From contig JAKOON010000147.1 of assembly GCA_022577435.1 (NCBI GenBank), positions 86,311 to 150,310 on the forward strand: DNA of 64,000 nucleotides, in the 5' to 3' direction. Positions 36,790 to 50,526 of the stretch are shown here, piece by piece. The position numbers were made by a program, and so were the translations under genes. The first letter of the stretch is position 1. Each line of letters begins with the position of its first letter. The notes under the pieces were generated by a model that was not told the DNA's origin, did not search any database, and worked only from the letters and a program-made list of their open reading frames with translations. Origin of the DNA: Embiotoca jacksoni. Taxonomy: Eukaryota; Chordata; Actinopteri; Embiotocidae.

Positions 36790-38814
36790 GTACTATGGCA
36801 AATGGGATAAACTACAAGGACAAAGTGGTTTCACGTCACTTTGTGTGGACAATTTCACAGGAAACACAATGTTTCAAAAACAGCCTTATCTCAGCGAGAG
36901 AAGCTCAAAAACAGCATAAACCTGCATTACAGTGCCACGGCTTAAGCTCATTGTTTACGAACAAATTTTTTCAGACGTACTATGGCAAATGGGATAAAAT
37001 ACATGGACAAAGTGGCTTCAAGTCACTTTGTGTGGACAATTTCACAGGAAACACAATGTTTCAAAAACAGCCTTATCTCAGCGAGAGAAGCTCAACTACA
37101 GCATAAAACTGCATTATAGTGCCACGGCTTAAACTAAGTGTTTACGAACAAATTTCTTCATCAGTACTATGGCAAATGAGATAAACTACTTGGACAAAGT
37201 GGCTTCAAGTCACTTTGTGTGGACAATTTCACAGGAAACACAATGTTTCAAAAACAGCCTTATCTCAGCGAGAGAAGCTCAAATACAGCATAAAACTGCA
37301 TTACAGTGCCACGGCTTAAACTAAGTGTTTACGAACAAATTTCTTTATCAGCAAATGGGATACACTACATGGCCAAAGTGGCTTCACTTTGTATCTGCAA
37401 TTACACAGAAAACAGCATTTCAAGTCTCACTTTCTAAGCCTAATGTAAAACTGCATCACAGCGCCACGGCTTAAACTAAGTGTTTACAAACAAGTGTCAT
37501 ACTCAGAACTTTGGCAAATGGGATAAACTACATGGGCAAAGTGGCTTCAAGTCACTTTCTGTGGACAATTTCACAGGAAACACAATGTTTCAAAAACAGC
37601 CTTATCTCAGCGAGAGAAGCTCAAAAACAGCATAAAAATGCATTACAGTGCCACGGCTTAAATTAAGTGTTTACGAACAAATTTCTTCATCAGTACTATG
37701 GCAAATGGGATAAACTACAAGGACAAAGTGGTTTCACGTCACTTTGTGTGGACAATTTCACAGGAAACACAATGTTTCAAAAACAGCCTTATCTCAGCGA
37801 GAGAAGCTCAAAAACAGCATAAAACTGCATTACAGTGCCACGGCTTAAACTAAGTGTTTACGAACAAATTTCTTCATCAGTACTATGGCAAATGAGATAA
37901 ACTACTTGGACAAAGTGGCTTCAAGTCACTTTGTGTGGACAATTTCACAGGAAACACAATGTTTCAAAAACAGCCTTATCTCAGCGAGAGAAGCTCAAAT
38001 ACAGCATAAAACTGCATTACAGTGCCACGGCTTAAATTAAGTGTTTACGAACAAATTTCTTCATCAGTACTATGGCAAATGGGATAAACTACAAGGACAA
38101 AGTGGTTTCACGTCACTTTGTGTGGACAATTTCACAGGAAACACAATGTTTCAAAAACAGCCTTATCTCAGCGAGAGAAGCTCAAAAACAGCATAAACCT
38201 GCATTACAGTGCCATGGCTTAAGCTAATTGTTTACGAACAAATTTTTTCAGACGTACTATGGCAAATGGGATAAAATACATGGACAAAGTGGCTTCATGT
38301 CACTTTGTGTGGACAATTTCACAGGAAACACAATGTTTCAAAAACAGCCTTATCTCAGTGAGAGAAGCTCAAAAACAGCATAAAACTGCATTACAGTGCC
38401 ACGGCTTAAACTAAGTGTTTACGAACAAATTTCTTCATCAGTACTATGGCAAATGAGATAAACTACTTGGACAAAGTGGTTTCAAGTCACTTTGTGTGGA
38501 CAATTTCACAGGAAACACAATGTTTCAAAAACAGCCTTATCTCAGCGAGAGAAGCTCAAAAACAGCATAAAAATGCATTACAGTGCCACGGCTTAAATTA
38601 AGTGTTTACGAACAAATTTCTTCATCAGTACTATGGCAAATGGGATAAACTACAAGGACAAAGTGGTTTCACGTCACTTTGTGTGGACAATTTCACAGGA
38701 AACACAATGTTTCAAAAACAGCCTTATCTCAGCGAGAGAAGCTCAAATACAGCATAAAACTGCATTACAGTGCCACGGCTTAAATTAAGTGTTTACGAAC
38801 AAATTTCTTCATCA
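36790..38814 (+). repeat. 11-monomer HOR unit, 2025 bp
   Basis: Order: E F/N P Hc I L J A B C D2. The monomer at 36977 starts as F (aaaatacatgg) and ends as N (caactac, cattatag), so the E-F-G-Ha-I half has been fused onto the M-N-P-Hc-I half. This joins two paralogous quartets and removes everything between them. One A-B-C trimer lies at 38067-38627. Confidence 0.88.
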
Positions 38815-41800
38815 GTACTATGGCAAATGGGATAAACTACAAGGACAAAGTGGTTTCACGTCACTTTGTGTGGACAATTTCACAGGAAACACAATGTTTC
38901 AAAAACAGCCTTATCTCAGCGAGAGAAGCTCAAAAACAGCATAAACCTGCATTACAGTGCCACGGCTTAAGCTCATTGTTTACGAACAAATTTTTTCAGA
39001 CGTACTATGGCAAATGGGATAAAATACATGGACAAAGTGGCTTCAAGTCACTTTGTGTGGACAATTTCACAGGAAACACAATGTTTCAAAAACAGCCTTA
39101 TCTCAGCGAGAGAAGCTCAAAAACAGCATAAAACTGCATTACAGTGCCATGGCTTAAACTAAGTGTTTACGAACAAATTTCTTCATCAGTATTATGGCAA
39201 ATGAGATAAACTACTTGGACAAAGTGGCTTCAAGTCACTTTGTGTGGACAATTTCACAGGAAACACAATGTTTCAAAAACAGCCTTATCTCAGCGAGAGA
39301 AGCTCAAATACAGCATAAAACTGCATTATAGTGCCACGGCTTAAACTAAGTGTTTACGAACAAATTTCTTTATCAGCAAATGGGATACACTACATGGCCA
39401 AAGTGGCTTCACTTTGTATCTGCAATTACACAGAAAACAGCATTTCAAGTCTCACTTTCTCAGCCTAATGTAAAACTGCATCACAGCGCCACGGCTTAAA
39501 CTAAGTGTTTACAAACAAGTGTCATACTCAGAACTTTGGCAAATGGGATAAACTACATGGGCAAAGTGGCTTCAAGTCACTTTCTGTGGACAATTTCACA
39601 GGAAACACAATGTTTCAAAAACAGCCTTATCTCAGCGAGAGAAGCTCAAAAACAGCATAAAAATGCATTACAGTGCCACGGCTTAAATTAAGTGTTTACG
39701 AACAAATTTCTTCATCAGTACTATGGCAAATGGGATAAACTACAAGGACAAAGTGGTTTCACGTCACTTTGTGTGGACAATTTCACAGGAAACACAATGT
39801 TTCAAAAACAGCCTTATCTCAGCGAGAGAAGCTCAAATACAGCATAAAACTGCATTACAGTGCCACGGCTTAAATTAAGTGTTTACGAACAAATTTCTTC
39901 ATCAGTACTACGGCAAATGGGATAAACTACAAGGACAAAGTGGTTTCACGTCACTTTGTGTGGACAATTTCACAGGAAACACAATGTTTCAAAAACAGCC
40001 TTATCTCAGCGAGAGAAGCTCAAAAACAGCATAAACCTGCATTACAGTGCCACGGCTTAAGCTCATTGTTTACGAACAAATTTTTTCAGACGTACTATGG
40101 CAAATGGGATAAAAGACATGGACAAAGTGGCTTCAAGTCACTTTGTGTGGACAATTTCACAGGAAACACAATGTTTCAAAAACAGCCTTATCTCAGCGAG
40201 AGAAGCTCAAATACAGCATAAAACTGCATTACAGTGCCACGGCTTAAATTAAGTGTTTACGAACAAATTTCTTCATCAGTACTATGGCAAATGGGATAAA
40301 CTACAAGGACAAAGTGGTTTCACATCACTTTGTGTGGACAATTTCACAGGAAACACAATGTTTCAAAAACAGCCTTATCTCAGCGAGAGAAGCTCAAAAA
40401 CAGCATAAACCTGCATTACAGTGCCACGGCTTAAATTAAGTGTTTACGAACAAATTTCTTCATCAGTACTATGGCAAATGGGATAAACTACAAGGACAAA
40501 GTGGTTTCACGTCACTTTGTGTGGACAATTTCACAGGAAACACAATGTTTCAAAAACAGCCTTATCTCAGCGAGAGAAGCTCAAATACAGCATAAAACTG
40601 CATTACAGTGCCACGGCTTAAACTAAGTGTTTACGAACAAATTTCTTTATCAGCAAATGGGATACACTACATGGCCAAAGTGGCTTCACTTTGTATCTGC
40701 AATTACACAGAAAACAGCATTTCAAGTCTCACTTTCTCAGCCTAATGTAAAACAGCATCACAGCGCCACGGCTTAAACTAAGTGTTTACAAACAAGTTTC
40801 ATACTCAGACCTATGGCAAATGGGATAAACTACATGAACAAAGTGGTTTCAAGTCACTTTGTGTGGACAATTTCACAGGAAACACAATGTTTCAAAAACA
40901 GCCTTATCTCAGCGAGAGAAGCTCAAAAACAGCATAAAACTGCATTACAGTTCCACGGCTTAAGCTAATTGTTTACGAACAAATTTTTTCAGACGTACTA
41001 TGGCAAATGGGATAAAAGACATGGACAAAGTGGCTTCAAGTCACTTTGTGTGGACAATTTCACAGGAAACACAATGTTTCAAAAACAGCCTTATCTCAGC
41101 GAGAGAAGCTCAACTACAGCATAAAACTGCATTATAGTGCCACGGCTTAAACTAAGTGTTTACGAACAAATTTCTTCATCAGTACTATGGCAAATGAGAT
41201 AAACTACTTAGACAAAGTGGCTTCAAGTCACTTTGTGTGGACAATTTCACAGGAAACACAATGTTTCAAAAACAGCCTTATCTCAGCGAGAGAAGCTCAA
41301 ATACAGCATAAAACTGCATTACAGTGCCACGGCTTAAACTAAGTGTTTACGAACAAATTTCTTTATCAGCAAATGGGATACACTACATGGCCAAAGTGGC
41401 TTCACTTTGTATCTGCAATTACACAGAAAACAGCATTTCAAGTCTCACTTTCTAAGCCTAATGTAAAACTGCATCACAGCGCCACGGCTTAAACTAAGTG
41501 TTTACAAACAAGTGTCATACTCAGAACTTTGGCAAATGGGATAAACTACATGGGCAAAGTGGCTTCAAGTCACTTTCTGTGGACAATTTCACAGCAAACA
41601 CAATGTTTCAAAAACAGCCTTATCTCAGCGAGAGAAGCTCAAAAACAGCATAAAAATGCATTACAGTGCCACGGCTTAAATTAAGTGTTTACGAACAAAT
41701 TTCTTCATCAGTACTATGGCAAATGGGATAAACTACAAGGACAAAGTGGTTTCACGTCACTTTGTGTGGACAATTTCACAGGAAACACAATGTTTCAAAA

Positions 41801-42458
41801 ACAGCCTTATCTCAGCGAGAGAAGCTCAAAAACAGCATAAAACTGCATTACAGTGCCACGGCTTAAACTAAGTGTTTACGAACAAATTTCTTCATCAGTA
41901 CTATGGCAAATGAGATAAACTACTTGGACAAAGTGGCTTCAAGTCACTTTGTGTGGACAATTTCACAGGAAACACAATGTTTCAAAAACAGCCTTATCTC
42001 AGCGAGAGAAGCTCAAATACAGCATAAAACTGCATTACAGTGCCACGGCTTAAATTAAGTGTTTACGAACAAATTTCTTCATCAGTACTATGGCAAATGG
42101 GATAAACTACAAGGACAAAGTGGTTTCACGTCACTTTGTGTGGACAATTTCACAGGAAACACAATGTTTCAAAAACAGCCTTATCTCAGCGAGAGAAGCT
42201 CAAAAACAGCATAAACCTGCATTACAGTGCCATGGCTTAAGCTAATTGTTTACGAACAAATTTTTTCAGACGTACTATGGCAAATGGGATAAAATACATG
42301 GACAAAGTGGCTTCATGTCACTTTGTGTGGACAATTTCACAGGAAACACAATGTTTCAAAAACAGCCTTATCTCAGTGAGAGAAGCTCAAAAACAGCATA
42401 AAACTGCATTACAGTGCCACGGCTTAAACTAAGTGTTTACGAACAAATTTCTTCATCA
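38815..42458 (+). repeat. 20-monomer HOR unit, 3644 bp (most complete master order)
   Basis: Order: E F G Ha I D2 E2 F2 K D3 Hb M N P Hc I L J A B. This is the longest stretch without a chimera or internal duplication, and it best represents the inferred ancestral order. Adding the C-D2 seen before E elsewhere would make 22 monomers (about 4.0 kb). P at 41182 has cttagac and I at 41524 has cagcaaac. Confidence 0.9.
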
Positions 42459-45400
42459 GTACTATGGCAAATGGGATAAACTACAAGGACAAAGTGGTTT
42501 CACGTCACTTTGTGTGGACAATTTCACAGGAAACACAATGTTTCAAAAACAGCCTTATCTCAGCGAGAGAAGCTCAAAAACAGCATAAACCTGCATTACA
42601 GTGCCACGGCTTAAGCTCATTGTTTACGAACAAATTTTTTCAGACGTACTATGGCAAATGGGATAAAATACATGGACAAAGTGGCTTCAAGTCACTTTGT
42701 GTGGACAATTTCACAGGAAACACAATGTTTCAAAAACAGCCTTATCTCAGCGAGAGAAGCTCAAAAACAGCATAAAACTGCATTACAGTGCCATGGCTTA
42801 AACTAAGTGTTTACGAACAAATTTCTTCATCAGTATTATGGCAAATGAGATAAACTACTTGGACAAAGTGGCTTCAAGTCACTTTGTGTGGACAATTTCA
42901 CAGGAAACACAATGTTTCAAAAACAGCCTTATCTCAGCGAGAGAAGCTCAAATACAGCATAAAACTGCATTATAGTGCCACGGCTTAAACTAAGTGTTTA
43001 CGAACAAATTTCTTTATCAGCAAATGGGATACACTACATGGCCAAAGTGGCTTCACTTTGTATCTGCAATTACACAGAAAACAGCATTTCAAGTCTCACT
43101 TTCTCAGCCTAATGTAAAACTGCATCACAGCGCCACGGCTTAAACTAAGTGTTTACAAACAAGTGTCATACTCAGAACTTTGGCAAATGGGATAAACTAC
43201 ATGGGCAAAGTGGCTTCAAGTCACTTTCTGTGGACAATTTCACAGGAAACACAATGTTTCAAAAACAGCCTTATCTCAGCGAGAGAAGCTCAAAAACAGC
43301 ATAAAAATGCATTACAGTGCCACGGCTTAAATTAAGTGTTTACGAACAAATTTCTTCATCAGTACTATGGCAAATGGGATAAACTACAAGGACAAAGTGG
43401 TTTCACGTCACTTTGTGTGGACAATTTCACAGGAAACACAATGTTTCAAAAACAGCCTTATCTCAGCGAGAGAAGCTCAAATACAGCATAAAACTGCATT
43501 ACAGTGCCACGGCTTAAATTAAGTGTTTACGAACAAATTTCTTCATCAGTACTACGGCAAATGGGATAAACTACAAGGACAAAGTGGTTTCACGTCACTT
43601 TGTGTGGACAATTTCACAGGAAACACAATGTTTCAAAAACAGCCTTATCTCAGCGAGAGAAGCTCAAAAACAGCATAAACCTGCATTACAGTGCCACGGC
43701 TTAAGCTCATTGTTTACGAACAAATTTTTTCAGACGTACTATGGCAAATGGGATAAAAGACATGGACAAAGTGGCTTCAAGTCACTTTGTGTGGACAATT
43801 TCACAGGAAACACAATGTTTCAAAAACAGCCTTATCTCAGCGAGAGAAGCTCAAATACAGCATAAAACTGCATTACAGTGCCACGGCTTAAATTAAGTGT
43901 TTACGAACAAATTTCTTCATCAGTACTATGGCAAATGGGATAAACTACAAGGACAAAGTGGTTTCACATCACTTTGTGTGGACAATTTCACAGGAAACAC
44001 AATGTTTCAAAAACAGCCTTATCTCAGCGAGAGAAGCTCAAAAACAGCATAAACCTGCATTACAGTGCCACGGCTTAAATTAAGTGTTTACGAACAAATT
44101 TCTTCATCAGTACTATGGCAAATGGGATAAACTACAAGGACAAAGTGGTTTCACGTCACTTTGTGTGGACAATTTCACAGGAAACACAATGTTTCAAAAA
44201 CAGCCTTATCTCAGCGAGAGAAGCTCAAATACAGCATAAAACTGCATTACAGTGCCACGGCTTAAACTAAGTGTTTACGAACAAATTTCTTTATCAGCAA
44301 ATGGGATACACTACATGGCCAAAGTGGCTTCACTTTGTATCTGCAATTACACAGAAAACAGCATTTCAAGTCTCACTTTCTCAGCATAATGTAAAACAGC
44401 ATCACAGCGCCACGGCTTAAACTAAGTGTTTACAAACAAGTTTCATACTCAGACCTATGGCAAATGGGATAAACTACATGAACAAAGTGGTTTCAAGTCA
44501 CTTTGTGTGGACAATTTCACAGGAAACACAATGTTTCAAAAACAGCCTTATCTCAGCGAGAGAAGCTCAAAAACAGCATAAACCTGCATTACAGTGCCAT
44601 GGCTTAAGCTAATTGTTTACGAACAAATTTTTTCAGACGTACTATGGCAAATGGGATAAAATACATGGACAAAGTGGCTTCATGTCACTTTGTGTGGACA
44701 ATTTCACAGGAAACACAATGTTTCAAAAACAGCCTTATCTCAGTGAGAGAAGCTCAAAAACAGCATAAAACTGCATTACAGTGCCACGGCTTAAACTAAG
44801 TGTTTACGAACAAATTTCTTCATCAGTACTATGGCAAATGAGATAAACTACTTGGACAAAGTGGTTTCAAGTCACTTTGTGTGGACAATTTCACAGGAAA
44901 CACAATGTTTCAAAAACAGCCTTATCTCAGCGAGAGAAGCTCAAAAACAGCATAAAAATGCATTACAGTGCCACGGCTTAAATTAAGTGTTTACAAACAA
45001 ATTTCTTCATCAGTACTATGGCAAATGGGATAAACTACAAGGACAAAGTGGTTTCACGTCACTTTGTGTGGACAATTTCACAGGAAACACAATGTTTCAA
45101 AAACAGCCTTATCTCAGCGAGAGAAGCTCAAAAACAGCATAAACCTGCATTACAGTGCCATGGCTTAAGCTAATTGTTTACGAACAAATTTTTTCAGACG
45201 TACTATGGCAAATGGGATAAAATACATGGACAAAGTGGCTTCATGTCACTTTGTGTGGACAATTTCACAGGAAACACAATGTTTCAAAAACAGCCTTATC
45301 TCAGTGAGAGAAGCTCAAAAACAGCATAAAACTGCATTACAGTGCCACGGCTTAAACTAAGTGTTTACGAACAAATTTCTTCATCAGTACTATGGCAAAT

Positions 45401-45760
45401 GAGATAAACTACTTGGACAAAGTGGTTTCAAGTCACTTTGTGTGGACAATTTCACAGGAAACACAATGTTTCAAAAACAGCCTTATCTCAGCGAGAGAAG
45501 CTCAAAAACAGCATAAAAATGCATTACAGTGCCACGGCTTAAATTAAGTGTTTACGAACAAATTTCTTCATCAGTACTATGGCAAATGGGATAAACTACA
45601 AGGACAAAGTGGTTTCACGTCACTTTGTGTGGACAATTTCACAGGAAACACAATGTTTCAAAAACAGCCTTATCTCAGCGAGAGAAGCTCAAATACAGCA
45701 TAAAACTGCATTACAGTGCCACGGCTTAAATTAAGTGTTTATGAACAAATTTCTTCATCA
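42459..45760 (+). repeat. 18-monomer HOR unit, 3302 bp
   Basis: Order: E F G Ha I D2 E2 F2 K D3 Hb M/A B C A B C D2. The first 11 monomers repeat 38815-40807 at a 3644-bp offset. M/A at 44452 starts catgaac (M) and ends cctgc, gccatgg (A), which deletes N-P-Hc-I-L-J. Two trimer-like units follow (44452-45573). Private bases: cagcataatg in Hb (near 44385), gtttacaaac in C (near 44991) and gtttatgaac in D2 (near 45738). Confidence 0.88.
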
Positions 45761-48688
45761 GTACTATGGCAAATGGGATAAACTACAAGGACAAAGTGGT
45801 TTCACGTCACTTTGTGTGGACAATTTCACAGGAAACACAATGTTTCAAAAACAGCCTTATCTCAGCGAGAGAAGCTCAAAAACAGCATAAACCTGCATTA
45901 CAGTGCCACGGCTTAAGCTCATTGTTTACGAACAAATTTTTTCAGACGTACTATGGCAAATGGGATAAAATACATGGACAAAGTGGCTTCAAGTCACTTT
46001 GTGTGGACAATTTCACAGGAAACACAATGTTTCAAAAACAGCCTTATCTCAGCGAGAGAAGCTCAAAAACAGCATAAAACTGCATTACAGTGCCATGGCT
46101 TAAACTAAGTGTTTACGAACAAATTTCTTCATCAGTATTATGGCAAATGAGATAAACTACTTGGACAAAGTGGCTTCAAGTCACTTTGTGTGGACAATTT
46201 CACAGGAAACACAATGTTTCAAAAACAGCCTTATCTCAGCGAGAGAAGCTCAAATACAGCATAAAACTGCATTATAGTGCCACGGCTTAAACTAAGTGTT
46301 TACGAACAAATTTCTTTATCAGCAAATGGGATACACTACATGGCCAAAGTGGCTTCACTTTGTATCTGCAATTACACAGAAAACAGCATTTCAAGTCTCA
46401 CTTTCTCAGCCTAATGTAAAACTGCATCACAGCGCCACGGCTTAAACTAAGTGTTTACAAACAAGTGTCATACTCAGAACTTTGGCAAATGGGATAAACT
46501 ACATGGGCAAAGTGGCTTCAAGTCACTTTCTGTGGACAATTTCACAGGAAACACAATGTTTCAAAAACAGCCTTATCTCAGCGAGAGAAGCTCAAAAACA
46601 GCATAAAAATGCATTACAGTGCCACGGCTTAAATTAAGTGTTTACGAACAAATTTCTTCATCAGTACTATGGCAAATGGGATAAACTACAAGGACAAAGT
46701 GGTTTCACGTCACTTTGTGTGGACAATTTCACAGGAAACACAATGTTTCAAAAACAGCCTTATCTCAGCGAGAGAAGCTCAAATACAGCATAAAACTGCA
46801 TTACAGTGCCACGGCTTAAATTAAGTGTTTACGAACAAATTTCTTCATCAGTACTACGGCAAATGGGATAAACTACAAGGACAAAGTGGTTTCACGTCAC
46901 TTTGTGTGGACAATTTCACAGGAAACACAATGTTTCAAAAACAGCCTTATCTCAGCGAGAGAAGCTCAAAAACAGCATAAACCTGCATTACAGTGCCACG
47001 GCTTAAGCTAATTGTTTACGAACAAATTTTTTCAGACGTACTATGGCAAATGGGATAAAATACATGGACAAAGTGGCTTCATGTCACTTTGTGTGGACAA
47101 TTTCACAGGAAACACAATGTTTCAAAAACAGCCTTATCTCAGTGAGAGAAGCTCAAAAACAGCATAAAACTGCATTACAGTGCCACGGCTTAAACTAAGT
47201 GTTTACGAACAAATTTCTTCATCAGTACTATGGCAAATGAGATAAACTACTTGGACAAAGTGGTTTCAAGTCACTTTGTGTGGACAATTTCACAGGAAAC
47301 ACAATGTTTCAAAAACAGCCTTATCTCAGCGAGAGAAGCTCAAAAACAGCATAAAAATGCATTACAGTGCCACGGCTTAAATTAAGTGTTTACGAACAAA
47401 TTTCTTCATCAGTACTATGGCAAATGGGATAAACTACAAGGACAAAGTGGTTTCACGTCACTTTGTGTGGACAATTTCACAGGAAACACAATGTTTCAAA
47501 AACAGCCTTATCTCAGCGAGAGAAGCTCAAAAACAGCATAAACCTGCATTACAGTGCCATGGCTTAAGCTAATTGTTTACGAACAAATTTTTTCAGACGT
47601 ACTATGGCAAATGGGATAAAATACATGGACAAAGTGGCTTCATGTCACTTTGTGTGGACAATTTCACAGGAAACACAATGTTTCAAAAACAGCCTTATCT
47701 CAGTGAGAGAAGCTCAAAAACAGCATAAAACTGCATTACAGTGCCACGGCTTAAACTAAGTGTTTACGAACAAATTTCTTCATCAGTACTATGGCAAATG
47801 AGATAAACTACTTGGACAAAGTGGTTTCAAGTCACTTTGTGTGGACAATTTCACAGGAAACACAATGTTTCAAAAACAGCCTTATCTCAGCGAGAGAAGC
47901 TCAAAAACAGCATAAAAATGCATTACAGTGCCACGGCTTAAATTAAGTGTTTACGAACAAATTTCTTCATCAGTACTATGGCAAATGGGATAAACTACAA
48001 GGACAAAGTGGTTTCACGTCACTTTGTGTGGACAATTTCACAGGAAACACAATGTTTCAAAAACAGCCTTATCTCAGCGAGAGAAGCTCAAATACAGCAT
48101 AAAACTGCATTACAGTGCCACGGCTTAAATTAAGTGTTTACGAACAAATTTCTTCATCAGTACTATGGCAAATGGGATAAACTACAAGGACAAAGTGGTT
48201 TCAAGTCACTTTGTGTGGACAATTTCACAGGAAACACAATGTTTCAAAAACAGCCTTATCTCAGCGAGAGAAGCTCAAATACAGCATAAAACTGCATTAT
48301 AGTGCCACGGCTTAAACTAAGTGTTTACGAACAAATTTCTTTATCAGCAAATGGGATACACTACATGGCCAAAGTGGCTTCACTTTGTATCTGCAATTAC
48401 ACAGAAAACAGCATTTCAAGTCTCACTTTCTCAGCCTAATGTAAAACTGCATCACAGCGCCACGGCTTAAACTAAGTGTTTACAAACAAGTGTCATACTC
48501 AGAACTTTGGCAAATGGGATAAACTACATGGGCAAAGTGGCTTCAAGTCACTTTCTGTGGACAATTTCACAGGAAACACAATGTTTCAAAAACAGCCTTA
48601 TCTCAGCGAGAGAAGCTCAAAAACAGCATAAAAATGCATTACAGTGCCACGGCTTAAATTAAGTGTTTACGAACAAATTTCTTCATCA
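45761..48688 (+). repeat. 16-monomer HOR unit, 2928 bp
   Basis: Order: E F G Ha I D2 E2/A B C A B C D2 D2/G Ha I. E2/A at 46851 starts tactacgg and ends cttaagcta; it is the last tactacgg monomer in the window. Two trimer-like units run 46851-47972. D2/G at 48160 starts as D2 (aagg) and ends as G (caaatac, cattatag, tttctttatca), restoring the G-Ha linkage by a different route. Confidence 0.88.
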
Positions 48689-50526
48689 GTACTATGGCAA
48701 ATGGGATAAACTACAAGGACAAAGTGGTTTCACGTCACTTTGTGTGGACAATTTCACAGGAAACACAATGTTTCAAAAACAGCCTTATCTCAGCGAGAGA
48801 AGCTCAAAAACAGCATAAACCTGCATTACAGTGCCACGGCTTAAGCTCATTGTTTACGAACAAATTTTTTCAGACGTACTATGGCAAATGGGATAAAAGA
48901 CATGGACAAAGTGGCTTCAAGTCACTTTGTGTGGACAATTTCACAGGAAACACAATGTTTCAAAAACAGCCTTATCTCAGCGAGAGAAGCTCAACTACAG
49001 CATAAAACTGCATTATAGTGCCACGGCTTAAACTAAGTGTTTACGAACAAATTTCTTCATCAGTACTATGGCAAATGAGATAAACTACTTGGACAAAGTG
49101 GCTTCAAGTCACTTTGTGTGGACAATTTCACAGGAAACACAATGTTTCAAAAACAGCCTTATCTCAGCGAGAGAAGCTCAAATACAGCATAAAACTGCAT
49201 TACAGTGCCACGGCTTAAACAAAGTGTTTACGAACAAATTTCTTTATCAGCAAATGGGATACACTACATGGCCAAAGTGGCTTCACTTTGTATCTGCAAT
49301 TACACAGAAAACAGCATTTCAAGTCTCACTTTCTCAGCCTAATGTAAAACTGCATCACAGCGCCACGGCTTAAACTAAGTGTTTACAAACAAGTGTCATA
49401 CTCAGAACTTTGGCAAATGGGATAAACTACATGGGCAAAGTGGCTTCAAGTCACTTTCTGTGGAAAATTTCACAGGAAACACAATGTTTCAAAAACAGCC
49501 TTATCTCAGCGAGAGAAGCTCAAAAACAGCATAAAAATGCATTACAGTGCCACGGCTTAAATTAAGTGTTTACGAACAAATTTCTTCATCAGTACTATGG
49601 CAAATGGGATAAACTACAAGGACAAAGTGGTTTCACGTCACTTTGTGTGGACAATTTCACAGGAAACACAATGTTTCAAAAACAGCCTTATCTCAGCGAG
49701 AGAAGCTCAAAAACAGCATAAAACTGCATTACAGTGCCACGGCTTAAACTAAGTGTTTACGAACAAATTTCTTCATCAGTACTATGGCAAATGAGATAAA
49801 CTACTTGGACAAAGTGGCTTCAAGTCACTTTGTGTGGACAATTTCACAGGAAACACAATGTTTCAAAAACAGCCTTATCTCAGCGAGAGAAGCTCAAATA
49901 CAGCATAAAACTGCATTACAGTGCCACGGCTTAAATTAAGTGTTTACGAACAAATTTCTTCATCAGTACTATGGCAAATGGGATAAACTACAAGGACAAA
50001 GTGGTTTCACGTCACTTTGTGTGGACAATTTCACAGGAAACACAATGTTTCAAAAACAGCCTTATCTCAGCGAGAGAAGCTCAAAAACAGCATAAACCTG
50101 CATTACAGTGCCATGGCTTAAGCTAATTGTTTACGAACAAATTTTTTCAGACGTACTATGGCAAATGGGATAAAATACATGGACAAAGTGGCTTCATGTC
50201 ACTTTGTGTGGACAATTTCATAGGAAACACAATGTTTCAAAAACAGCCTTATCTCAGTGAGAGAAGCTCAAAAACAGCATAAAACTGCATTACAGTGCCA
50301 CGGCTTAAACTAAGTGTTTACGAACAAATTTCTTCATCAGTACTATGGCAAATGAGATAAACTACTTGGACAAAGTGGTTTCAAGTCACTTTGTGTGGAC
50401 AATTTCACAGGAAACACAATGTTTCAAAAACAGCCTTATCTCAGCGAGAGAAGCTCAAATACAGCATAAAACTGCATTACAGTGCCACGGCTTAAATTAA
50501 GTGTTTACGAACAAATTTCTTTATCA
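48689..50526 (+). repeat. 10-monomer segment, 1838 bp
   Basis: Order: E N P Ha I L J A B C/D3. N at 48876 directly follows E, a switch between the E-F-G-H and M-N-P-H quartets. P at 49063 has a private cttaaacaaag that removes a stop codon. Ha at 49250 follows P, whereas P is otherwise followed by Hc or Hb. I at 49405 has tggaaaat. B at 50153 has cataggaaac. The monomer at 50340 starts as C and ends caaatac, cttaaatta, tttctttatca. Confidence 0.88.

Noticed and set aside
49068..49373. 101-codon open frame across P and Ha
   Set aside because: It is opened by the single change cttaaacaaag, which removes a stop at one copy out of many. The rest of the peptide is translated satellite.
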